A stretch of 64,000 bases of DNA from the NCBI GenBank assembly GCA_022818135.1, contig JAFMSR010000016.1, forward strand, positions 3,159,290 to 3,223,289, given 5' to 3'. The DNA comes from Saxidomus purpurata. Its lineage: Eukaryota; Mollusca; Bivalvia; Venerida; Veneridae. The number at the start of each line of letters is the position of its first letter. Position 1 is the first letter of the stretch. This document shows positions 24,576 through 34,800 of this stretch, one piece after another. The notes beneath the pieces were generated by a model, which did not search any database, had not been told where the DNA came from, and saw only the letters and a program-made list of their open reading frames with translations. The position numbers were made by a program, and so were the translations under genes.

Positions 24576-27500
24576 CTGCAGATTTCATAATAGCGCGCCG
24601 TTTCAGTGTTTGTTGCGTATCGATTGAATACAGGTAATGAATGACTAAAGCGTCTGTAGGCGGAGCTACATTTTACACATACGGAGAGCTATCAGATAAA
24701 GTGTAGTGAGAAAAAAATATAAATCGGTCATATTGTTTACGGCATTCAATAGTTTTTAGTGTGTGGTTGCGTACATCTTGCTTGTGTGCTAGAGTCCCAT
24801 CAAAGAAGGGAATATACGCATACAACATGTACGTGTAAATCCGGTACAAGTGTCATTTCACTTACATAAATTTAGTGTAAATATAATTATGTCGCAGTAG
24901 AATGAATAAAAATATTGTAAATATACATTCTATTTCGCTCTTCTATAAAGGATCCGGTCGCAATACTTTAATATTATGCATTATAAAATACGGCTATACT
25001 GATATCTTGTTACAACCGCGCATGCTTTGCACGTACTGTATTTGACTTACAAGAGTGCTAAAATCTTTCTGTCGATGCTCTGAAATCTGTAAAAGCAAGA
25101 AATGTAACAACGCACATGTCACAAAAAATGTAGAGCGTTAACCTCTACCGGTAGTCCAACTATCTAGACATAATGCTTGTTTCTTCATGATTTGTATTTT
25201 TTAAACTTTTGGTGTTTATTTTTTACATCTTTGTTAGCATGACTTTCCTCAATGAATATAAAAAGTAAAATATCATAAAAGTGAAAACTAAAGATAATAA
25301 ATGCGAGGTCTTTTTTCTAGGACTACAGTTGACCTATCGCCAGTACAAACGAAAGTTACTTTGTTTTATAAGTAGTTTCGTTCACTTAATTGGTAACGAT
25401 TACATGTACAATCGAGCCAAGTTTTGATGTTTTCAGTTCGTGTTCATTTCATCGACATACGATTTGACTTTTCGCAAGTTTGTACAGCGATACATTTACC
25501 TGAATCTTAGATGGTACAGTACACGCAAGGTGTTTTTTCCAAATGTCACCCAGTCACCGTGACAGAAATTCATTCTAGGTGACCAGTCACGGTGACATGG
25601 TCACCCTAAAAAAGTTTTGGTCACCTAAACGGCCACCGCGACCATTTATAATGCCCTGAGATATGCGGTCGCGGTGATTCACGGTGGCCAACGCCGAAAT
25701 CGCGGTGACCAATTTGACTGAAATAAAGTATTTTACAATTATTTTATTATATTTATTGATGTACAAAATGTAGAATACATCAATTTCTGTAAATGCTTTT
25801 TATTTTTCATCTACGATCTCTATTATTAGCACATCGTCGCCGCGGAATTTCTGTTCTGTATTGCCGCGCGAGTATTACTGCATAAAAAATCATCATTTTT
25901 AGATACATGTATAATTGTTTCAAAACGTTTTCTTTCCTACCTGAACTTATATTTATCACGTTTATGTAGATTTAAAATAATAATTCACGTAAACAATGTG
26001 CCGTAATTGGTCAATCTTTTTAATCCCAACTTGCCTTTTGTCAATCACGGTGGGTATGAAAAATATTGCCTGTAATAAAGGATGACATATTTAACTCAAA
26101 AAATTGTTTGCAAACCCAAGCTATTTGACACAATGAAAGATAAATTTCCCCCTTTGTTACTATTTATAGTGAACAGGTTGATACTGCATATGTTTGCAAA
26201 TGAAATTATTGCTAAATAAATATGATACATTTATATACGTTACTGTCTGAGTGATAAGTCGGCAAGCAACATGTCAATTGCGCGACCACACTCTTGGTTA
26301 TTCATTCGAAGTGACTGATTTTTAAAATCAAAATTCTGTTTTTACGGTTTGAATGGCGTTATAGAATAATAAAATGAAAATGAAAATCGATATTTCTCGC
26401 TCACCTACGTTTCCTCGTGCAAAATGGTGAAATCGTACTTGTCACACGTGCAAAAGTAACCGATCGTCACAGTTGAAAGGTTTTATCATTTTTATACAGC
26501 TACTGTTGCCAAACAACATAATATTCAATTTGAAATAAATATCTTGAACCGTATTCGAGAAAATCGAATTTGAAAAGTGTCGGGTTAGAAGTGGCTCCAA
26601 GTGTATTTAATTTTATTATTTTGTACGGATCACACAAACAACCGGAATATTACGGAAATGCACATTATTAATAAAGAAATCTTGAATATCAAAACGAGTT
26701 GCTTGTTTGCAGCGTACTTTTTGTTTTGTCGTTTACGATTGCCTCTAATTTTTCAGTAACTGTCAACGTCCATGCTTTCCCAGTTACATTTTTTTTCATT
26801 TTGCCAAATAAAGTTATTTTTTCTGCAAAGTGTTTTCTATATCAAACGTAGCAGCAGGTGTCAAGAGATCAAAGAATGCCGCCGCAATGGCCGGTTTCTT
26901 TGATCTTAGTGAGCACGCGTTATTAAAAAGAAACAGTTTGAGACATTGACAATAGATTGATATTTTGGATTATTAGATCATAAGTTTGGAATAGTTAAAG
27001 TGTTTGTTTTTTTAGATTTATTGTGTTGCCGGGGTTGTTTTACTTGATCCTACAGTATGTTAGTTTGTTGATAGCGGCATCGTAATTAAAACGATTTGAG
27101 CGTCGGAAAGTTTCGAAAAACATCAAATTACAATTATTTTTCTATTTTTTTATTGACAATTTAAAGTTAATCAGTAAAAAAACATAACAAATATTCAAGT
27201 CTCAACCCGAATGTGGACACCGCGAAACACCGTTACCAGTCACCGTGACCGGACATGCTAATTCGCGGTGACGGGTGCCTTAGGGGGGCATTTGGGTGAC
27301 CAAATTTGCGTGGTCACGATGATTGGACATCGCGATGATGGGTGACAATTGGAAAAAACACCTTGCGTGTACTGTACACGGGAGTTTGCTATATATACTG
27401 TGCACAAATATTTACATGCAGAGCGCATGTATAATGTATATAATTTACCAGAAGTTTAAAGAGTGGTCACTCAATGATCTAGACATTCTTTTATAAATTT

Positions 27501-28230
27501 TACGAAGGTGAATTTCTGTTTTCTCGTAAAATACAATCGGCGATGATGCAACAAAACAACAATTATATATACATGTATCATACATTTCTAATCACGCTTT
27601 AGAAAGGATTTCCCGTATGAAAAAATATAAAGTAAAGATGATTAAGGGTGCTATATTCTCTGCAGGTTCAACAGTGATTCAAGAATAAAAAATGTCCTAA
27701 AACAGTTCATTCTAAACATCCTGCAAGAAAAGTTCTTGGAATCATGTTTGTAAATAGTTTGTCGTATAAGTGAGACTCTTTACAACCGTGTCTTCTTAGC
27801 TCAGCAAACGTTTCAGATACTTAGCCCGAGTTAGCCGACGACACATTTTTCTCCATCAACATTTTATCATATATACTTTATTACAGAAAAGTATAAAATC
27901 TTTGTTTCGTGTTGATAGTAGAACACGCAATACAGTTCGGTTTCGTTTGTAAAAATTGAATACAAGTTGTTTTATGAAATAAACTTTCGAGGTTTAAAAT
28001 AAACCAATTTTATCCAAAAACAATACATAAGCACTAGATTCATAAAAAAATCAAATAATGTCGCAGTTGTAGCTTGAAGATGTGTTAGCTTATACTGTCA
28101 GTATAGTAGTCAGTGTGTACGATAAAGGTATCGATTTGGGCGGAGCTAACTACAGAATGTGACATCGACGTCATTTACTACCTGTGTGTAAAGCAAACAC
28201 TGAAACGGCACGGTATTATGAAATCTGCAG
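24576..28230. mobile_element. 3.66-kb transposon with CTGCAGATTT inverted ends, TA target duplication
   Basis: The left end CTGCAGATTTCATAATA and its right-hand complement extend to 37 bp with two mismatches (to GCCGTTTCAGTGTTTG). TA flanks both ends (24574-24575, 28231-28232). The sister locus at 22793-22803 reads 'catcTAtcactttgg' with a single TA, an independent empty site. No reading frame of 60 codons lies inside, so this is a non-autonomous element. The TA target suits Tc1/mariner-like enzymes, but no superfamily can be fixed without a transposase. Confidence 0.85.
25517..27374. mobile_element. 1.86-kb nested transposon with CAGTACACGCAAGG ends and palindrome-rich subtermini
   Basis: The ends CAGTACACGCAAGGTG and complement match for about 36 bp (to 'ttttttccaa' and 'tgtcaccca'). 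The flanking TA occurs at 25515-25516 and 27375-27376. Subterminal zones of about 190 bp on both sides are crowded with GTCACCGTGAC-like palindromes and CGCGGTGACC units. There is no transposase frame. It lies inside the 3655-bp element and so is younger. Confidence 0.8.
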
Positions 28231-28264
28231 TATCACTTTGGAAAGTACCATAAATTGTTAAAAA

Positions 28265-29015
28265 AATGAACAGCTCACAGTGCAGATCATGATCAGACAG
28301 GAAAAAACTGAATAGCTCGCAGTGCAGATCATGATCAGACAGCAAAATAATGAATAGCTTACAGTGCAGATCATGATCAGACAGCAAAATAATGAAAGTG
28401 CAGATCATGATCAGACAGCAAAATAATGAATAGCAAACAGTGCAGACTATGATCAGAAAGCTAAATAATGAAAGTGCTGATCATGATCAAACAGCTAAAT
28501 AATGCATAGCAAACAGTGCAGATCATGATCAGACAGCAAAATAATGAATAGCTTACAGTGCAGATCATGATCAGACAGCAAAATAATGCAGATCATGATC
28601 AGACAGCAAAATAATGAAAGTGCAGATCATGATCAGACAGCAAAATAATGCATAGCAAAACAGTGCAGACCATGATCAGACAGCTAAATAATGAAAGTGC
28701 AGATCATGATCAGACAGCTAAATAATGGATAGCAAACAGTGCAGATCATGATCAGACAGCAAAAAATAAATAGCTGACAGTGCAGATCATGACCAGCCAA
28801 CATACAATGAATAGCTTACAGTGCAGATTATGATCAGACAGCAAAACAATGAATAGCCAACAGTGGAGATCATGATCAGACAGCAAAAAATAAATAGCTG
28901 ACAGTGCAGATCATGACCAGCCAACATACAATGAATAGCTTACAGTGCAGATTATGATCAGACAGCAAAACAATGAATAGCCAACAGTGCAGATCATGAT
29001 CAGACAGCAAAATAA
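28265..29015. repeat. 42-bp satellite array 2
   Basis: About eighteen to twenty units of the same satellite as 22840-23430, with higher-order repetition: a block containing 'gaccagccaacatacaatg' recurs near 28790 and 28917. Each unit carries the GATCATGATC palindrome. Confidence 0.9.
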
Positions 29016-30017
29016 TGAGGCCTAGAGCTTAGATATTCAGCATGTGGCAATAATTGACTCTTTACCAAGATTGTTCAAATCATTGCCAGGGACGGGGGGG
29101 GGATCTTTTGATTTTACATAAGCTTATTAAGAGGATATCATGAGCCAAAGGTAAAAATTGATCCTTTCTGCTATTAATAACCTTTTATTTTTGCCAATGG
29201 TAGACAGGTGAGTGATACAGGGCCATCATGGCCCTCTTGTTAAATAACTTGGCACAAATGTCTAGCACATCAAGACGACATGCAGCGTGCAAGACCCACG
29301 TCCCTAGCTCAAAGGTCAAGGTCATACTTAGAGTTTGAAGGTAATGGATTCCTCTATATATGCATATATGCACACATTCGTGTCCGGACTGTAACTTTGT
29401 CATGCATTGAAGGATTTTAAAATAACTTAACACAAATGTCTAGCACATCAAGACAACGTGTTGTGTGCAAGGCCCATGCCCTAGCTCAAAGGTCAAGGTC
29501 ATACTTAGAGTTTGAAGGTAATGGATTTCTCTATAATTATATGCATATATGCACACATTCGTGTCCGGACTGTAACTTTCTCATGCTTTGAAGGATTTTA
29601 AAATAACTTGGCACAAATGTCTGGCACAACAAGCGGATGTGTCACGTGCAAAACCCAAGTCCCTACCTCAAAGGTCAGGGTCACACTTCCAGTTTATAGG
29701 TAATGCAATCCAGTATATATGCATACATTTGTGTCCGGACTATAACTTTATCATGCTTGGAAGGATTTTAAAATAACTTGGCACAAATGTCTAGCACATC
29801 AAGCGGATGTGTCGCGTGCAAGACCCAAGTCCCTACCTCAAAGGTCAAGGTCACACTTAGTGTTTAAAGTAATGGAATACTGTATGCATGTGGTTACTCT
29901 GTCATGCATGGAAGGATTTTAAAATGACATAGCACATTTATTGAGCACATGGAGAGGACACAGACTGTGAGGCACCTCTTTCGGGGGCATTCGTCACTTG
30001 TGAGGGACAGCTCTTGT

Positions 30018-30195
30018 TTACCATATCATTTTCTGAAAAACAACAAAAAATGTACTTTCACTTTAGCTGTAACATTTTCGGAAAATGGACGTACTTTCGT
30101 TTTCAATAGCAAATACTTAAGTAAGAATTTCTCTTTTATATATTTAATTTCATGATCAGTTATCTAAATTTTTTTCCATAACATCATTATTTTGT
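30018..30195. other. Short unannotated spacer
   Basis: No feature was recognised. Confidence 0.4.
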
Positions 30196-31445
30196 ACAAT
30201 TTAACCACTCGATTACATAAAAAACTTAATGCGTGCCAAACATAAATATGCTTCAATTTAGTTGGGTGGGTGTGGTATATGCGTTATATACGCGTTATGC
30301 AAGAAAACAATGGCTGATGATCGGACCGCATTATAAAAAAGTCTTCACCTATAACGCGGGTCTGACCCTTTGGACCCCGACTACCGTGTTATAAAGGGAT
30401 TGCAGTGAATAACATTTACGAACTACATTTAAGTTAGAAAGGTCTATTTCTGGATGAGACATTTTAATATTCCTTTGTATTTTGTTTCAGGTTTGGGGCA
30501 AGATGTTACTTTGACATTGGATAAACAGTGTTACAATATTGGGGATAGTATGACCTTGTCTGTTACCTATGGAGGTTCGGGTACAGTAAGTGGAGTTGAA
30601 TGGTTTTACAGTGGAAGAGACTCACAGAATATCATTTTACTAACAGACTGCAGTGTGTTCCAGACAGATACAGGATTTCCAAGTGGAATTACTTACAAAT
30701 GTCCACCTGATACTGTAGATAGCAATACCTACCAGTTAATTTTAGGCAGTGTAAGTGCAAGTGAGTTGGATACAACTACATGGGGAGCAACATTTCAAGT
30801 CTCTACTGGAAATCTTCCATTAGAAACAGTACAGCCTGTATCATGCATAAGTAAGCATATCTTTGAGCTAATTCAGAAATAATTTATTAAGGCTTGAAGT
30901 GCTTTATTAGCTCATCTGGCTTTGCCAGGGTGAGCTTTTGCGATGGATGATTGCCAGGGTGAGCTTTTGCGATGGATGATTGTCAAAACTTAAAAATCGT
31001 CTTCTCTGAAACTGCAAGGCCTAAAGCTTAGGTATTTGGCATGTAGCATTGACTAGTGGACCTCTACCAAAATTGCTCAAATCATGTTCCCTGGGTTAAA
31101 ATTGACCCCACCCGGGGGTGTCACTTGATATTACATAGGTTTGACCCCACCCGGGGGTGTTACTTGATATTACATAGGTTTCTATAGGATGAACTTTAAA
31201 AATCTTCTCCAAAACCACAAGGCCTAGAGCTAAGATATTTAATATAAAGCATTGCTTGTGGACCTCTACCAAGTTTGTTCAAATCATGCCCCTGGTGTCA
31301 ATATTGGCCCCGCCTAGGGGGTCCCTATTTAGCTTACCTTAGCACCAAGTGCTCAAAGGTGAGATGTTGTGATCGCCTGGTGTCTGTCATCTGTCTGTCT
31401 GTTGTCTGTCGGTCGGTCGGTCAGTCGGTCGCTTGGTCCGTCCGT
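30196..31445 (+). repeat. Segmental duplication copy 2 (Ig-exon block)
   Basis: The partner of 15413-16649, with the same gene content and order. It ends in an expanded GGTC/GTCT microsatellite about 340 bp before the promoter of the recombinase-like gene. Confidence 0.9.
30491..30850 (+). CDS. Ig-like domain exon, copy 2 (internal exon, phase 1-1)
   Basis: The encoded 120 residues are identical to those of 15708-16067, and I see no nucleotide difference inside the exon. The donor is A|GTAAGCAT, one base different from copy 1. Flanking intron sequence is duplicated too, so this is a genomic and not a retro-copied duplicate. Only about 940 bp separate it from the next gene's first exon and no following Ig-gene exon is visible, so either it is an orphan exon or its 3' partners lie far downstream across the other gene. 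Confidence 0.65.
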
Positions 31446-31750
31446 CTGTCCGTCCACTCTTAGGAGAGCGCTTTGTGGAGTTATTCTTTTGACTATTTCA
31501 TGTTTGTGGGGTTAAAAGTCGCATGTGGGGTTAACCTCACATGCACTCTGAGATTTTGTGTTTATTGTGCCATTCTGGGGTCAGTAATCATAAAAAAAAA
31601 TTACCCCACTAAAATGTCCTTTCTACATTTGGACTCGAATTGACGGACAATACCGTGAAATTTTAGAAAGTGACCGAATGTGCTATCATCGATAAAAGCA
31701 GATCATTCCAAATGTCGTTACGAAACCGGTAATGACCGAAATTAGATCGC
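31446..31750. other. Upstream region of the recombinase-like gene
   Basis: No repeat head or gene was recognised. It contains several GGGGTTAA/TTAACCTC words related to a repeat near 47500-47650. Confidence 0.4.
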
Positions 31751-31762
31751 CGCGCATGCGCA
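31751..31762 (+). promoter_or_regulatory. NRF1-type palindromic promoter motif
   Basis: CGCGCATGCGCA matches the NRF1 consensus (YGCGCAYGCGCR) at every position. It lies 25 bp before the first ATG of the main gene in an otherwise AT-rich, CpG-poor area, where such a word is unexpected. NRF1 sites of this form typify TATA-less housekeeping promoters in animals. The transcription start itself cannot be placed. Confidence 0.6.
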
Positions 31763-31787
31763 CTACATTATTCGTGCACATGGAAAT

Positions 31788-31813
31788 ATGGCGTGCCAAA
31801 AGAAGGAATGCAG
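31788..31813 (+). CDS. Exon 1 of the recombinase-like gene (preferred start)
   Basis: ATGGCG start encoding MACQKKEC plus two bases, ending AG|GTAATT. Phase 2 at its end is exactly what exon 2 needs, and it makes the total length a multiple of three. The upstream NRF1 motif supports a promoter here. Very short first coding exons are common in such genes. The call is inferred and would need transcript reads. Confidence 0.5.
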
Positions 31814-34800
31814 GTAATTACTTTAGATTATTAGCTTTTTTTAACTTTAGGAAGGTTCAAGCGTTGTGGCGTCGTTTGCATCGAACATCCGGGGAAACTA
31901 AGCATGTGGCCTCCGCCATTGTCGTGAATGGCACCACTTTGTTTCTTCGTTCTGGTCGAGAAATATAACGGGTGGGGTAATAAAAAAGAAATATAAAAGA
32001 AAAGAATGACCGCCTTTGGCGCAGATTTGAATACGATATTTTTAGTTGTCATAGTGGCTGTGTTAATGGCGATATTAATTTTGTTGGCAGTAGTTACAAG
32101 GCGATGGACACGCCTCTTTTTACTCTGGTCAACTGATCTTTGCAAATAATCATGTCGCTTTGCTCCTCTTTACAAGTGCTCATTTTGTCAAGACCAGTTG
32201 TTTGGGACTTGAAAATGTTGATGTCATATATAATTTGGAACAGATTTAAGTGTAAGCTTATATCCAGAATATCAAGAATGGATGGGACCTTGAGAGAATT
32301 ATTTGGATTTAAAGTTGAAAATAATTCGGAGTTGGAGGAAATACTGTTATTTTGTGAATTTCACAATATTTTGGTAAAATTAAACATTGAAACCAATGAT
32401 AATGCTAGCTCAGAGGCTTTTCACAACTGTGACAGGTAAATATCTATACTAGGGATTTCTCATCTATATATTTACTTTGGGGAGGGGGGAAATGTAGTGT
32501 ATGCCTGTAATACAGGCATAGTTCTCGGGGACGCCAAATTCTGCACATGTATACGCAACACTCTGGACTGAGTACGCATTTTTACAAAAGCACCTGGTCC
32601 TGTACACAAGACTTTTGCCGAAGGACACACATTTTTGACACCTGTTTATTTGTAAACATAGCCCAAAATCAGACTTATTTGTAAACATAGCCCAAAATCA
32701 GTGTCTGAGTGCACATGCTGAGAGGCACGGCATACTTCGTTAATTACATTATCATTATTGATCAGACAGCTGATGTTTCAACTTTGGCCAATCAGCGCAG
32801 TTTTAATCAGGCCGCTTAAATGACGTGATTATATAAAACTTACAACAGTTTTCTAATTGCATTGTTGATTTATCGGTATGTACAGCTGTGGTAATACAAA
32901 ATAAACATTTCAAACCCTTGACCAAGACATAAATTTCAATCTGCAAAAAAAGTTCATTTTAAAATAAGAAAGCCTTCAATTTCAGTAAAGGTCATTTCCA
33001 AAGTTAGTCATTCAATCAGTTCGGGTTAACTCTAAAAATCACTTATCTTCCCTGAAAGAACAACATGACAGCCTTAGAAGTTGGTGAAATTATTCCTTTA
33101 TCTATTGGAAACATAAGGGACAAATCATTTTGTTTTTATTGGTGAAATGCAAAGAATAAAAGTTAACCAGAACTGCTTAGATCAAGGTTCTCGGTTACGT
33201 GAAATCCTTTGTCCTTGTACGCAAATTTTTGTCTGTGGAAGAAAGCTTTCATGAGGAGAGTTCTGGTACGCATAAAATAGCCCGTGGTTCTAATCTCTTC
33301 AAATCTAAATTAATTGATCATCAAGAAAACACAAGCTTCTGATAGTATTAGTAAACAATATTCGATAATCAATGATCTGGTCCTAATTACCTCATTTGTA
33401 AGCCCCCACAAGTGTCACCGAATGACACACAGGCGCACCAAATATACCTCGAACGAGGGCAGTGGACCCAATAAGCACAATTACAAACCGAATGACACAT
33501 GCCCAACTCGATCATTGATTGGTCTATTGGTGCACCCTGCCCTTGTCTCTGGCACCATGCTATGCCCTTTTTGACAGGACCTTTGCATTTTATGTTAATG
33601 AACATATTTCTTGGATTTATTTTAATGACAAAGTACACATGGTTCCTTTTCTATAAGGCACCAATAGTTTAATTGGAATTAAGAAATGCCCAGAAGTCAG
33701 TAAATCTGTATTGGAAATGTTAATTTGATTCAAATACATGCCCTTTTTATCATAATTTTGTACGCTCTCAAGTGTCCCTTTTCCAACAGCACCCTTTGCT
33801 TTTTAAATTATAGCTGGAACACTGCATATAGATTCAAAGAAATGGTTCCTTTTTATTTCAAATTTGTCCAAACTTTGTGTCATAAATTTGCAAAAACTGG
33901 AATAAAGTTCAGATATTAAATTTTTTGGATAAACCACAAAATGCTTTCTTCAGTCTTTCAAACATAAACCAATAATAATGTCTGAAAAAAGTTAATTTTT
34001 TAAATACAACCAAGATTAGTAGGCATAAAAAACATTAAAATGTATTGCATTGAAAAGTAAGAGGTTGTGTAGTATCACAGATTAAGCTATAATAACAAGA
34101 CTTTGCTATATAGCCTAAATTAGCCATATTAATTTGACAGCTGTAGAACGACTAAATTTAGGAACTGGTAACCTGTTAATAGTGATCACTTGACTTAAGG
34201 GAGATAATTATTACTATACAAAAATGGTCGCCGTGCAGAAAAATGACTGTGTCAATTTTGTCATTTAACTGTGATTTGGAGGTAGAATGGGAATACACGT
34301 ACTTAAGAGTAAAAGCAGAACCAAGTAAAGAACTAATTTAAACTGACTAATTACAAATGCTGTCATGTTGTAAGAGCTGCAAAAACTACAAGTGACTGGT
34401 ACTTTTACTGTACCAAAAAAAATGTACAATGTACATCGACCAAAAAAGTTATTAACACAGTGGCTAGGGCAGTACATATCAATATTAGCATGTACAATAA
34501 TTTGTTTCAGTAAATTTTTCTGGTTGATTGGTGGATTTATACTTTTTATCTTTGGCTCATAATGATTGTTTATTTGGTAACTTTCAGGCCTGGGAAGTTC
34601 ACAGGGAAATTTGTATGGGCCCAACTATCTGGTCTACCAAAATCAGTGATGTGGCCGGTGAAAGTGGTTGAAGTATCCCTGGTGTATTGCAAGTCAGACG
34701 ATGCCTGGTAAGTACTTTGGAATGATATTGCTGTTTTGATAACAACCTGTTTATAAATGGTTGTTTAGTTAGTTAATCTGCATAAACCACAGTGATATTT

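Larger units (their letters stand above)
23888..29243 (+). mobile_element. Family B (satellite subtype) element inside element E
   Basis: It begins within the B body ('tgttgtttattgaacacctc', equal to 22268 onward) and carries the GGCC MITE (23991-24322) and a 42-bp satellite array (28265-29015). It ends with the family tail: 'gcctagagcttagatattcagc', AGGTGAGTGATACA, the hairpin GGGCCATCATGGCCC and CTCTTGTT at 29243. It is interrupted at 24575 by the 3655-bp element. Its own head is missing. Confidence 0.7.
23789..30017 (+). mobile_element. Tag-family E (TATGCCCCCGAA) element split by nested insertions
   Basis: The head TATGCCCCCGAAGGGTGGCATA (hairpin), a 'ccgtccgtctgtgcgtcc' seed and 'gtgtccggactgtaactctg' run to 23888. 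The body resumes at about 29244 with core repeats of roughly 170-190 bp ('aacttggcacaaatgtctagc', 'gtgtccggactgtaac'). The 3' end at 29980-30017 has the tag complement TTTCGGGGGCATT, a small TCAC/GTGA stem and GACAGCTCTTGTT. The 5.35 kb between is a family B-type unit ending in its own hairpin at 29243, itself invaded by a TA-flanked transposon. Confidence 0.75.

Noticed and set aside
24576..28230. A hidden gene in the 4 kb without long frames
   Set aside because: I looked for splice-flanked exons on both strands and saw none convincing. The interval is explained by two nested inverted-repeat elements.
33314..33640. Two overlapping frames (86 codons plus, 83 codons minus) within an intron
   Set aside because: No domain, splice sites or repeat relation support either, and the length is within chance for this region.
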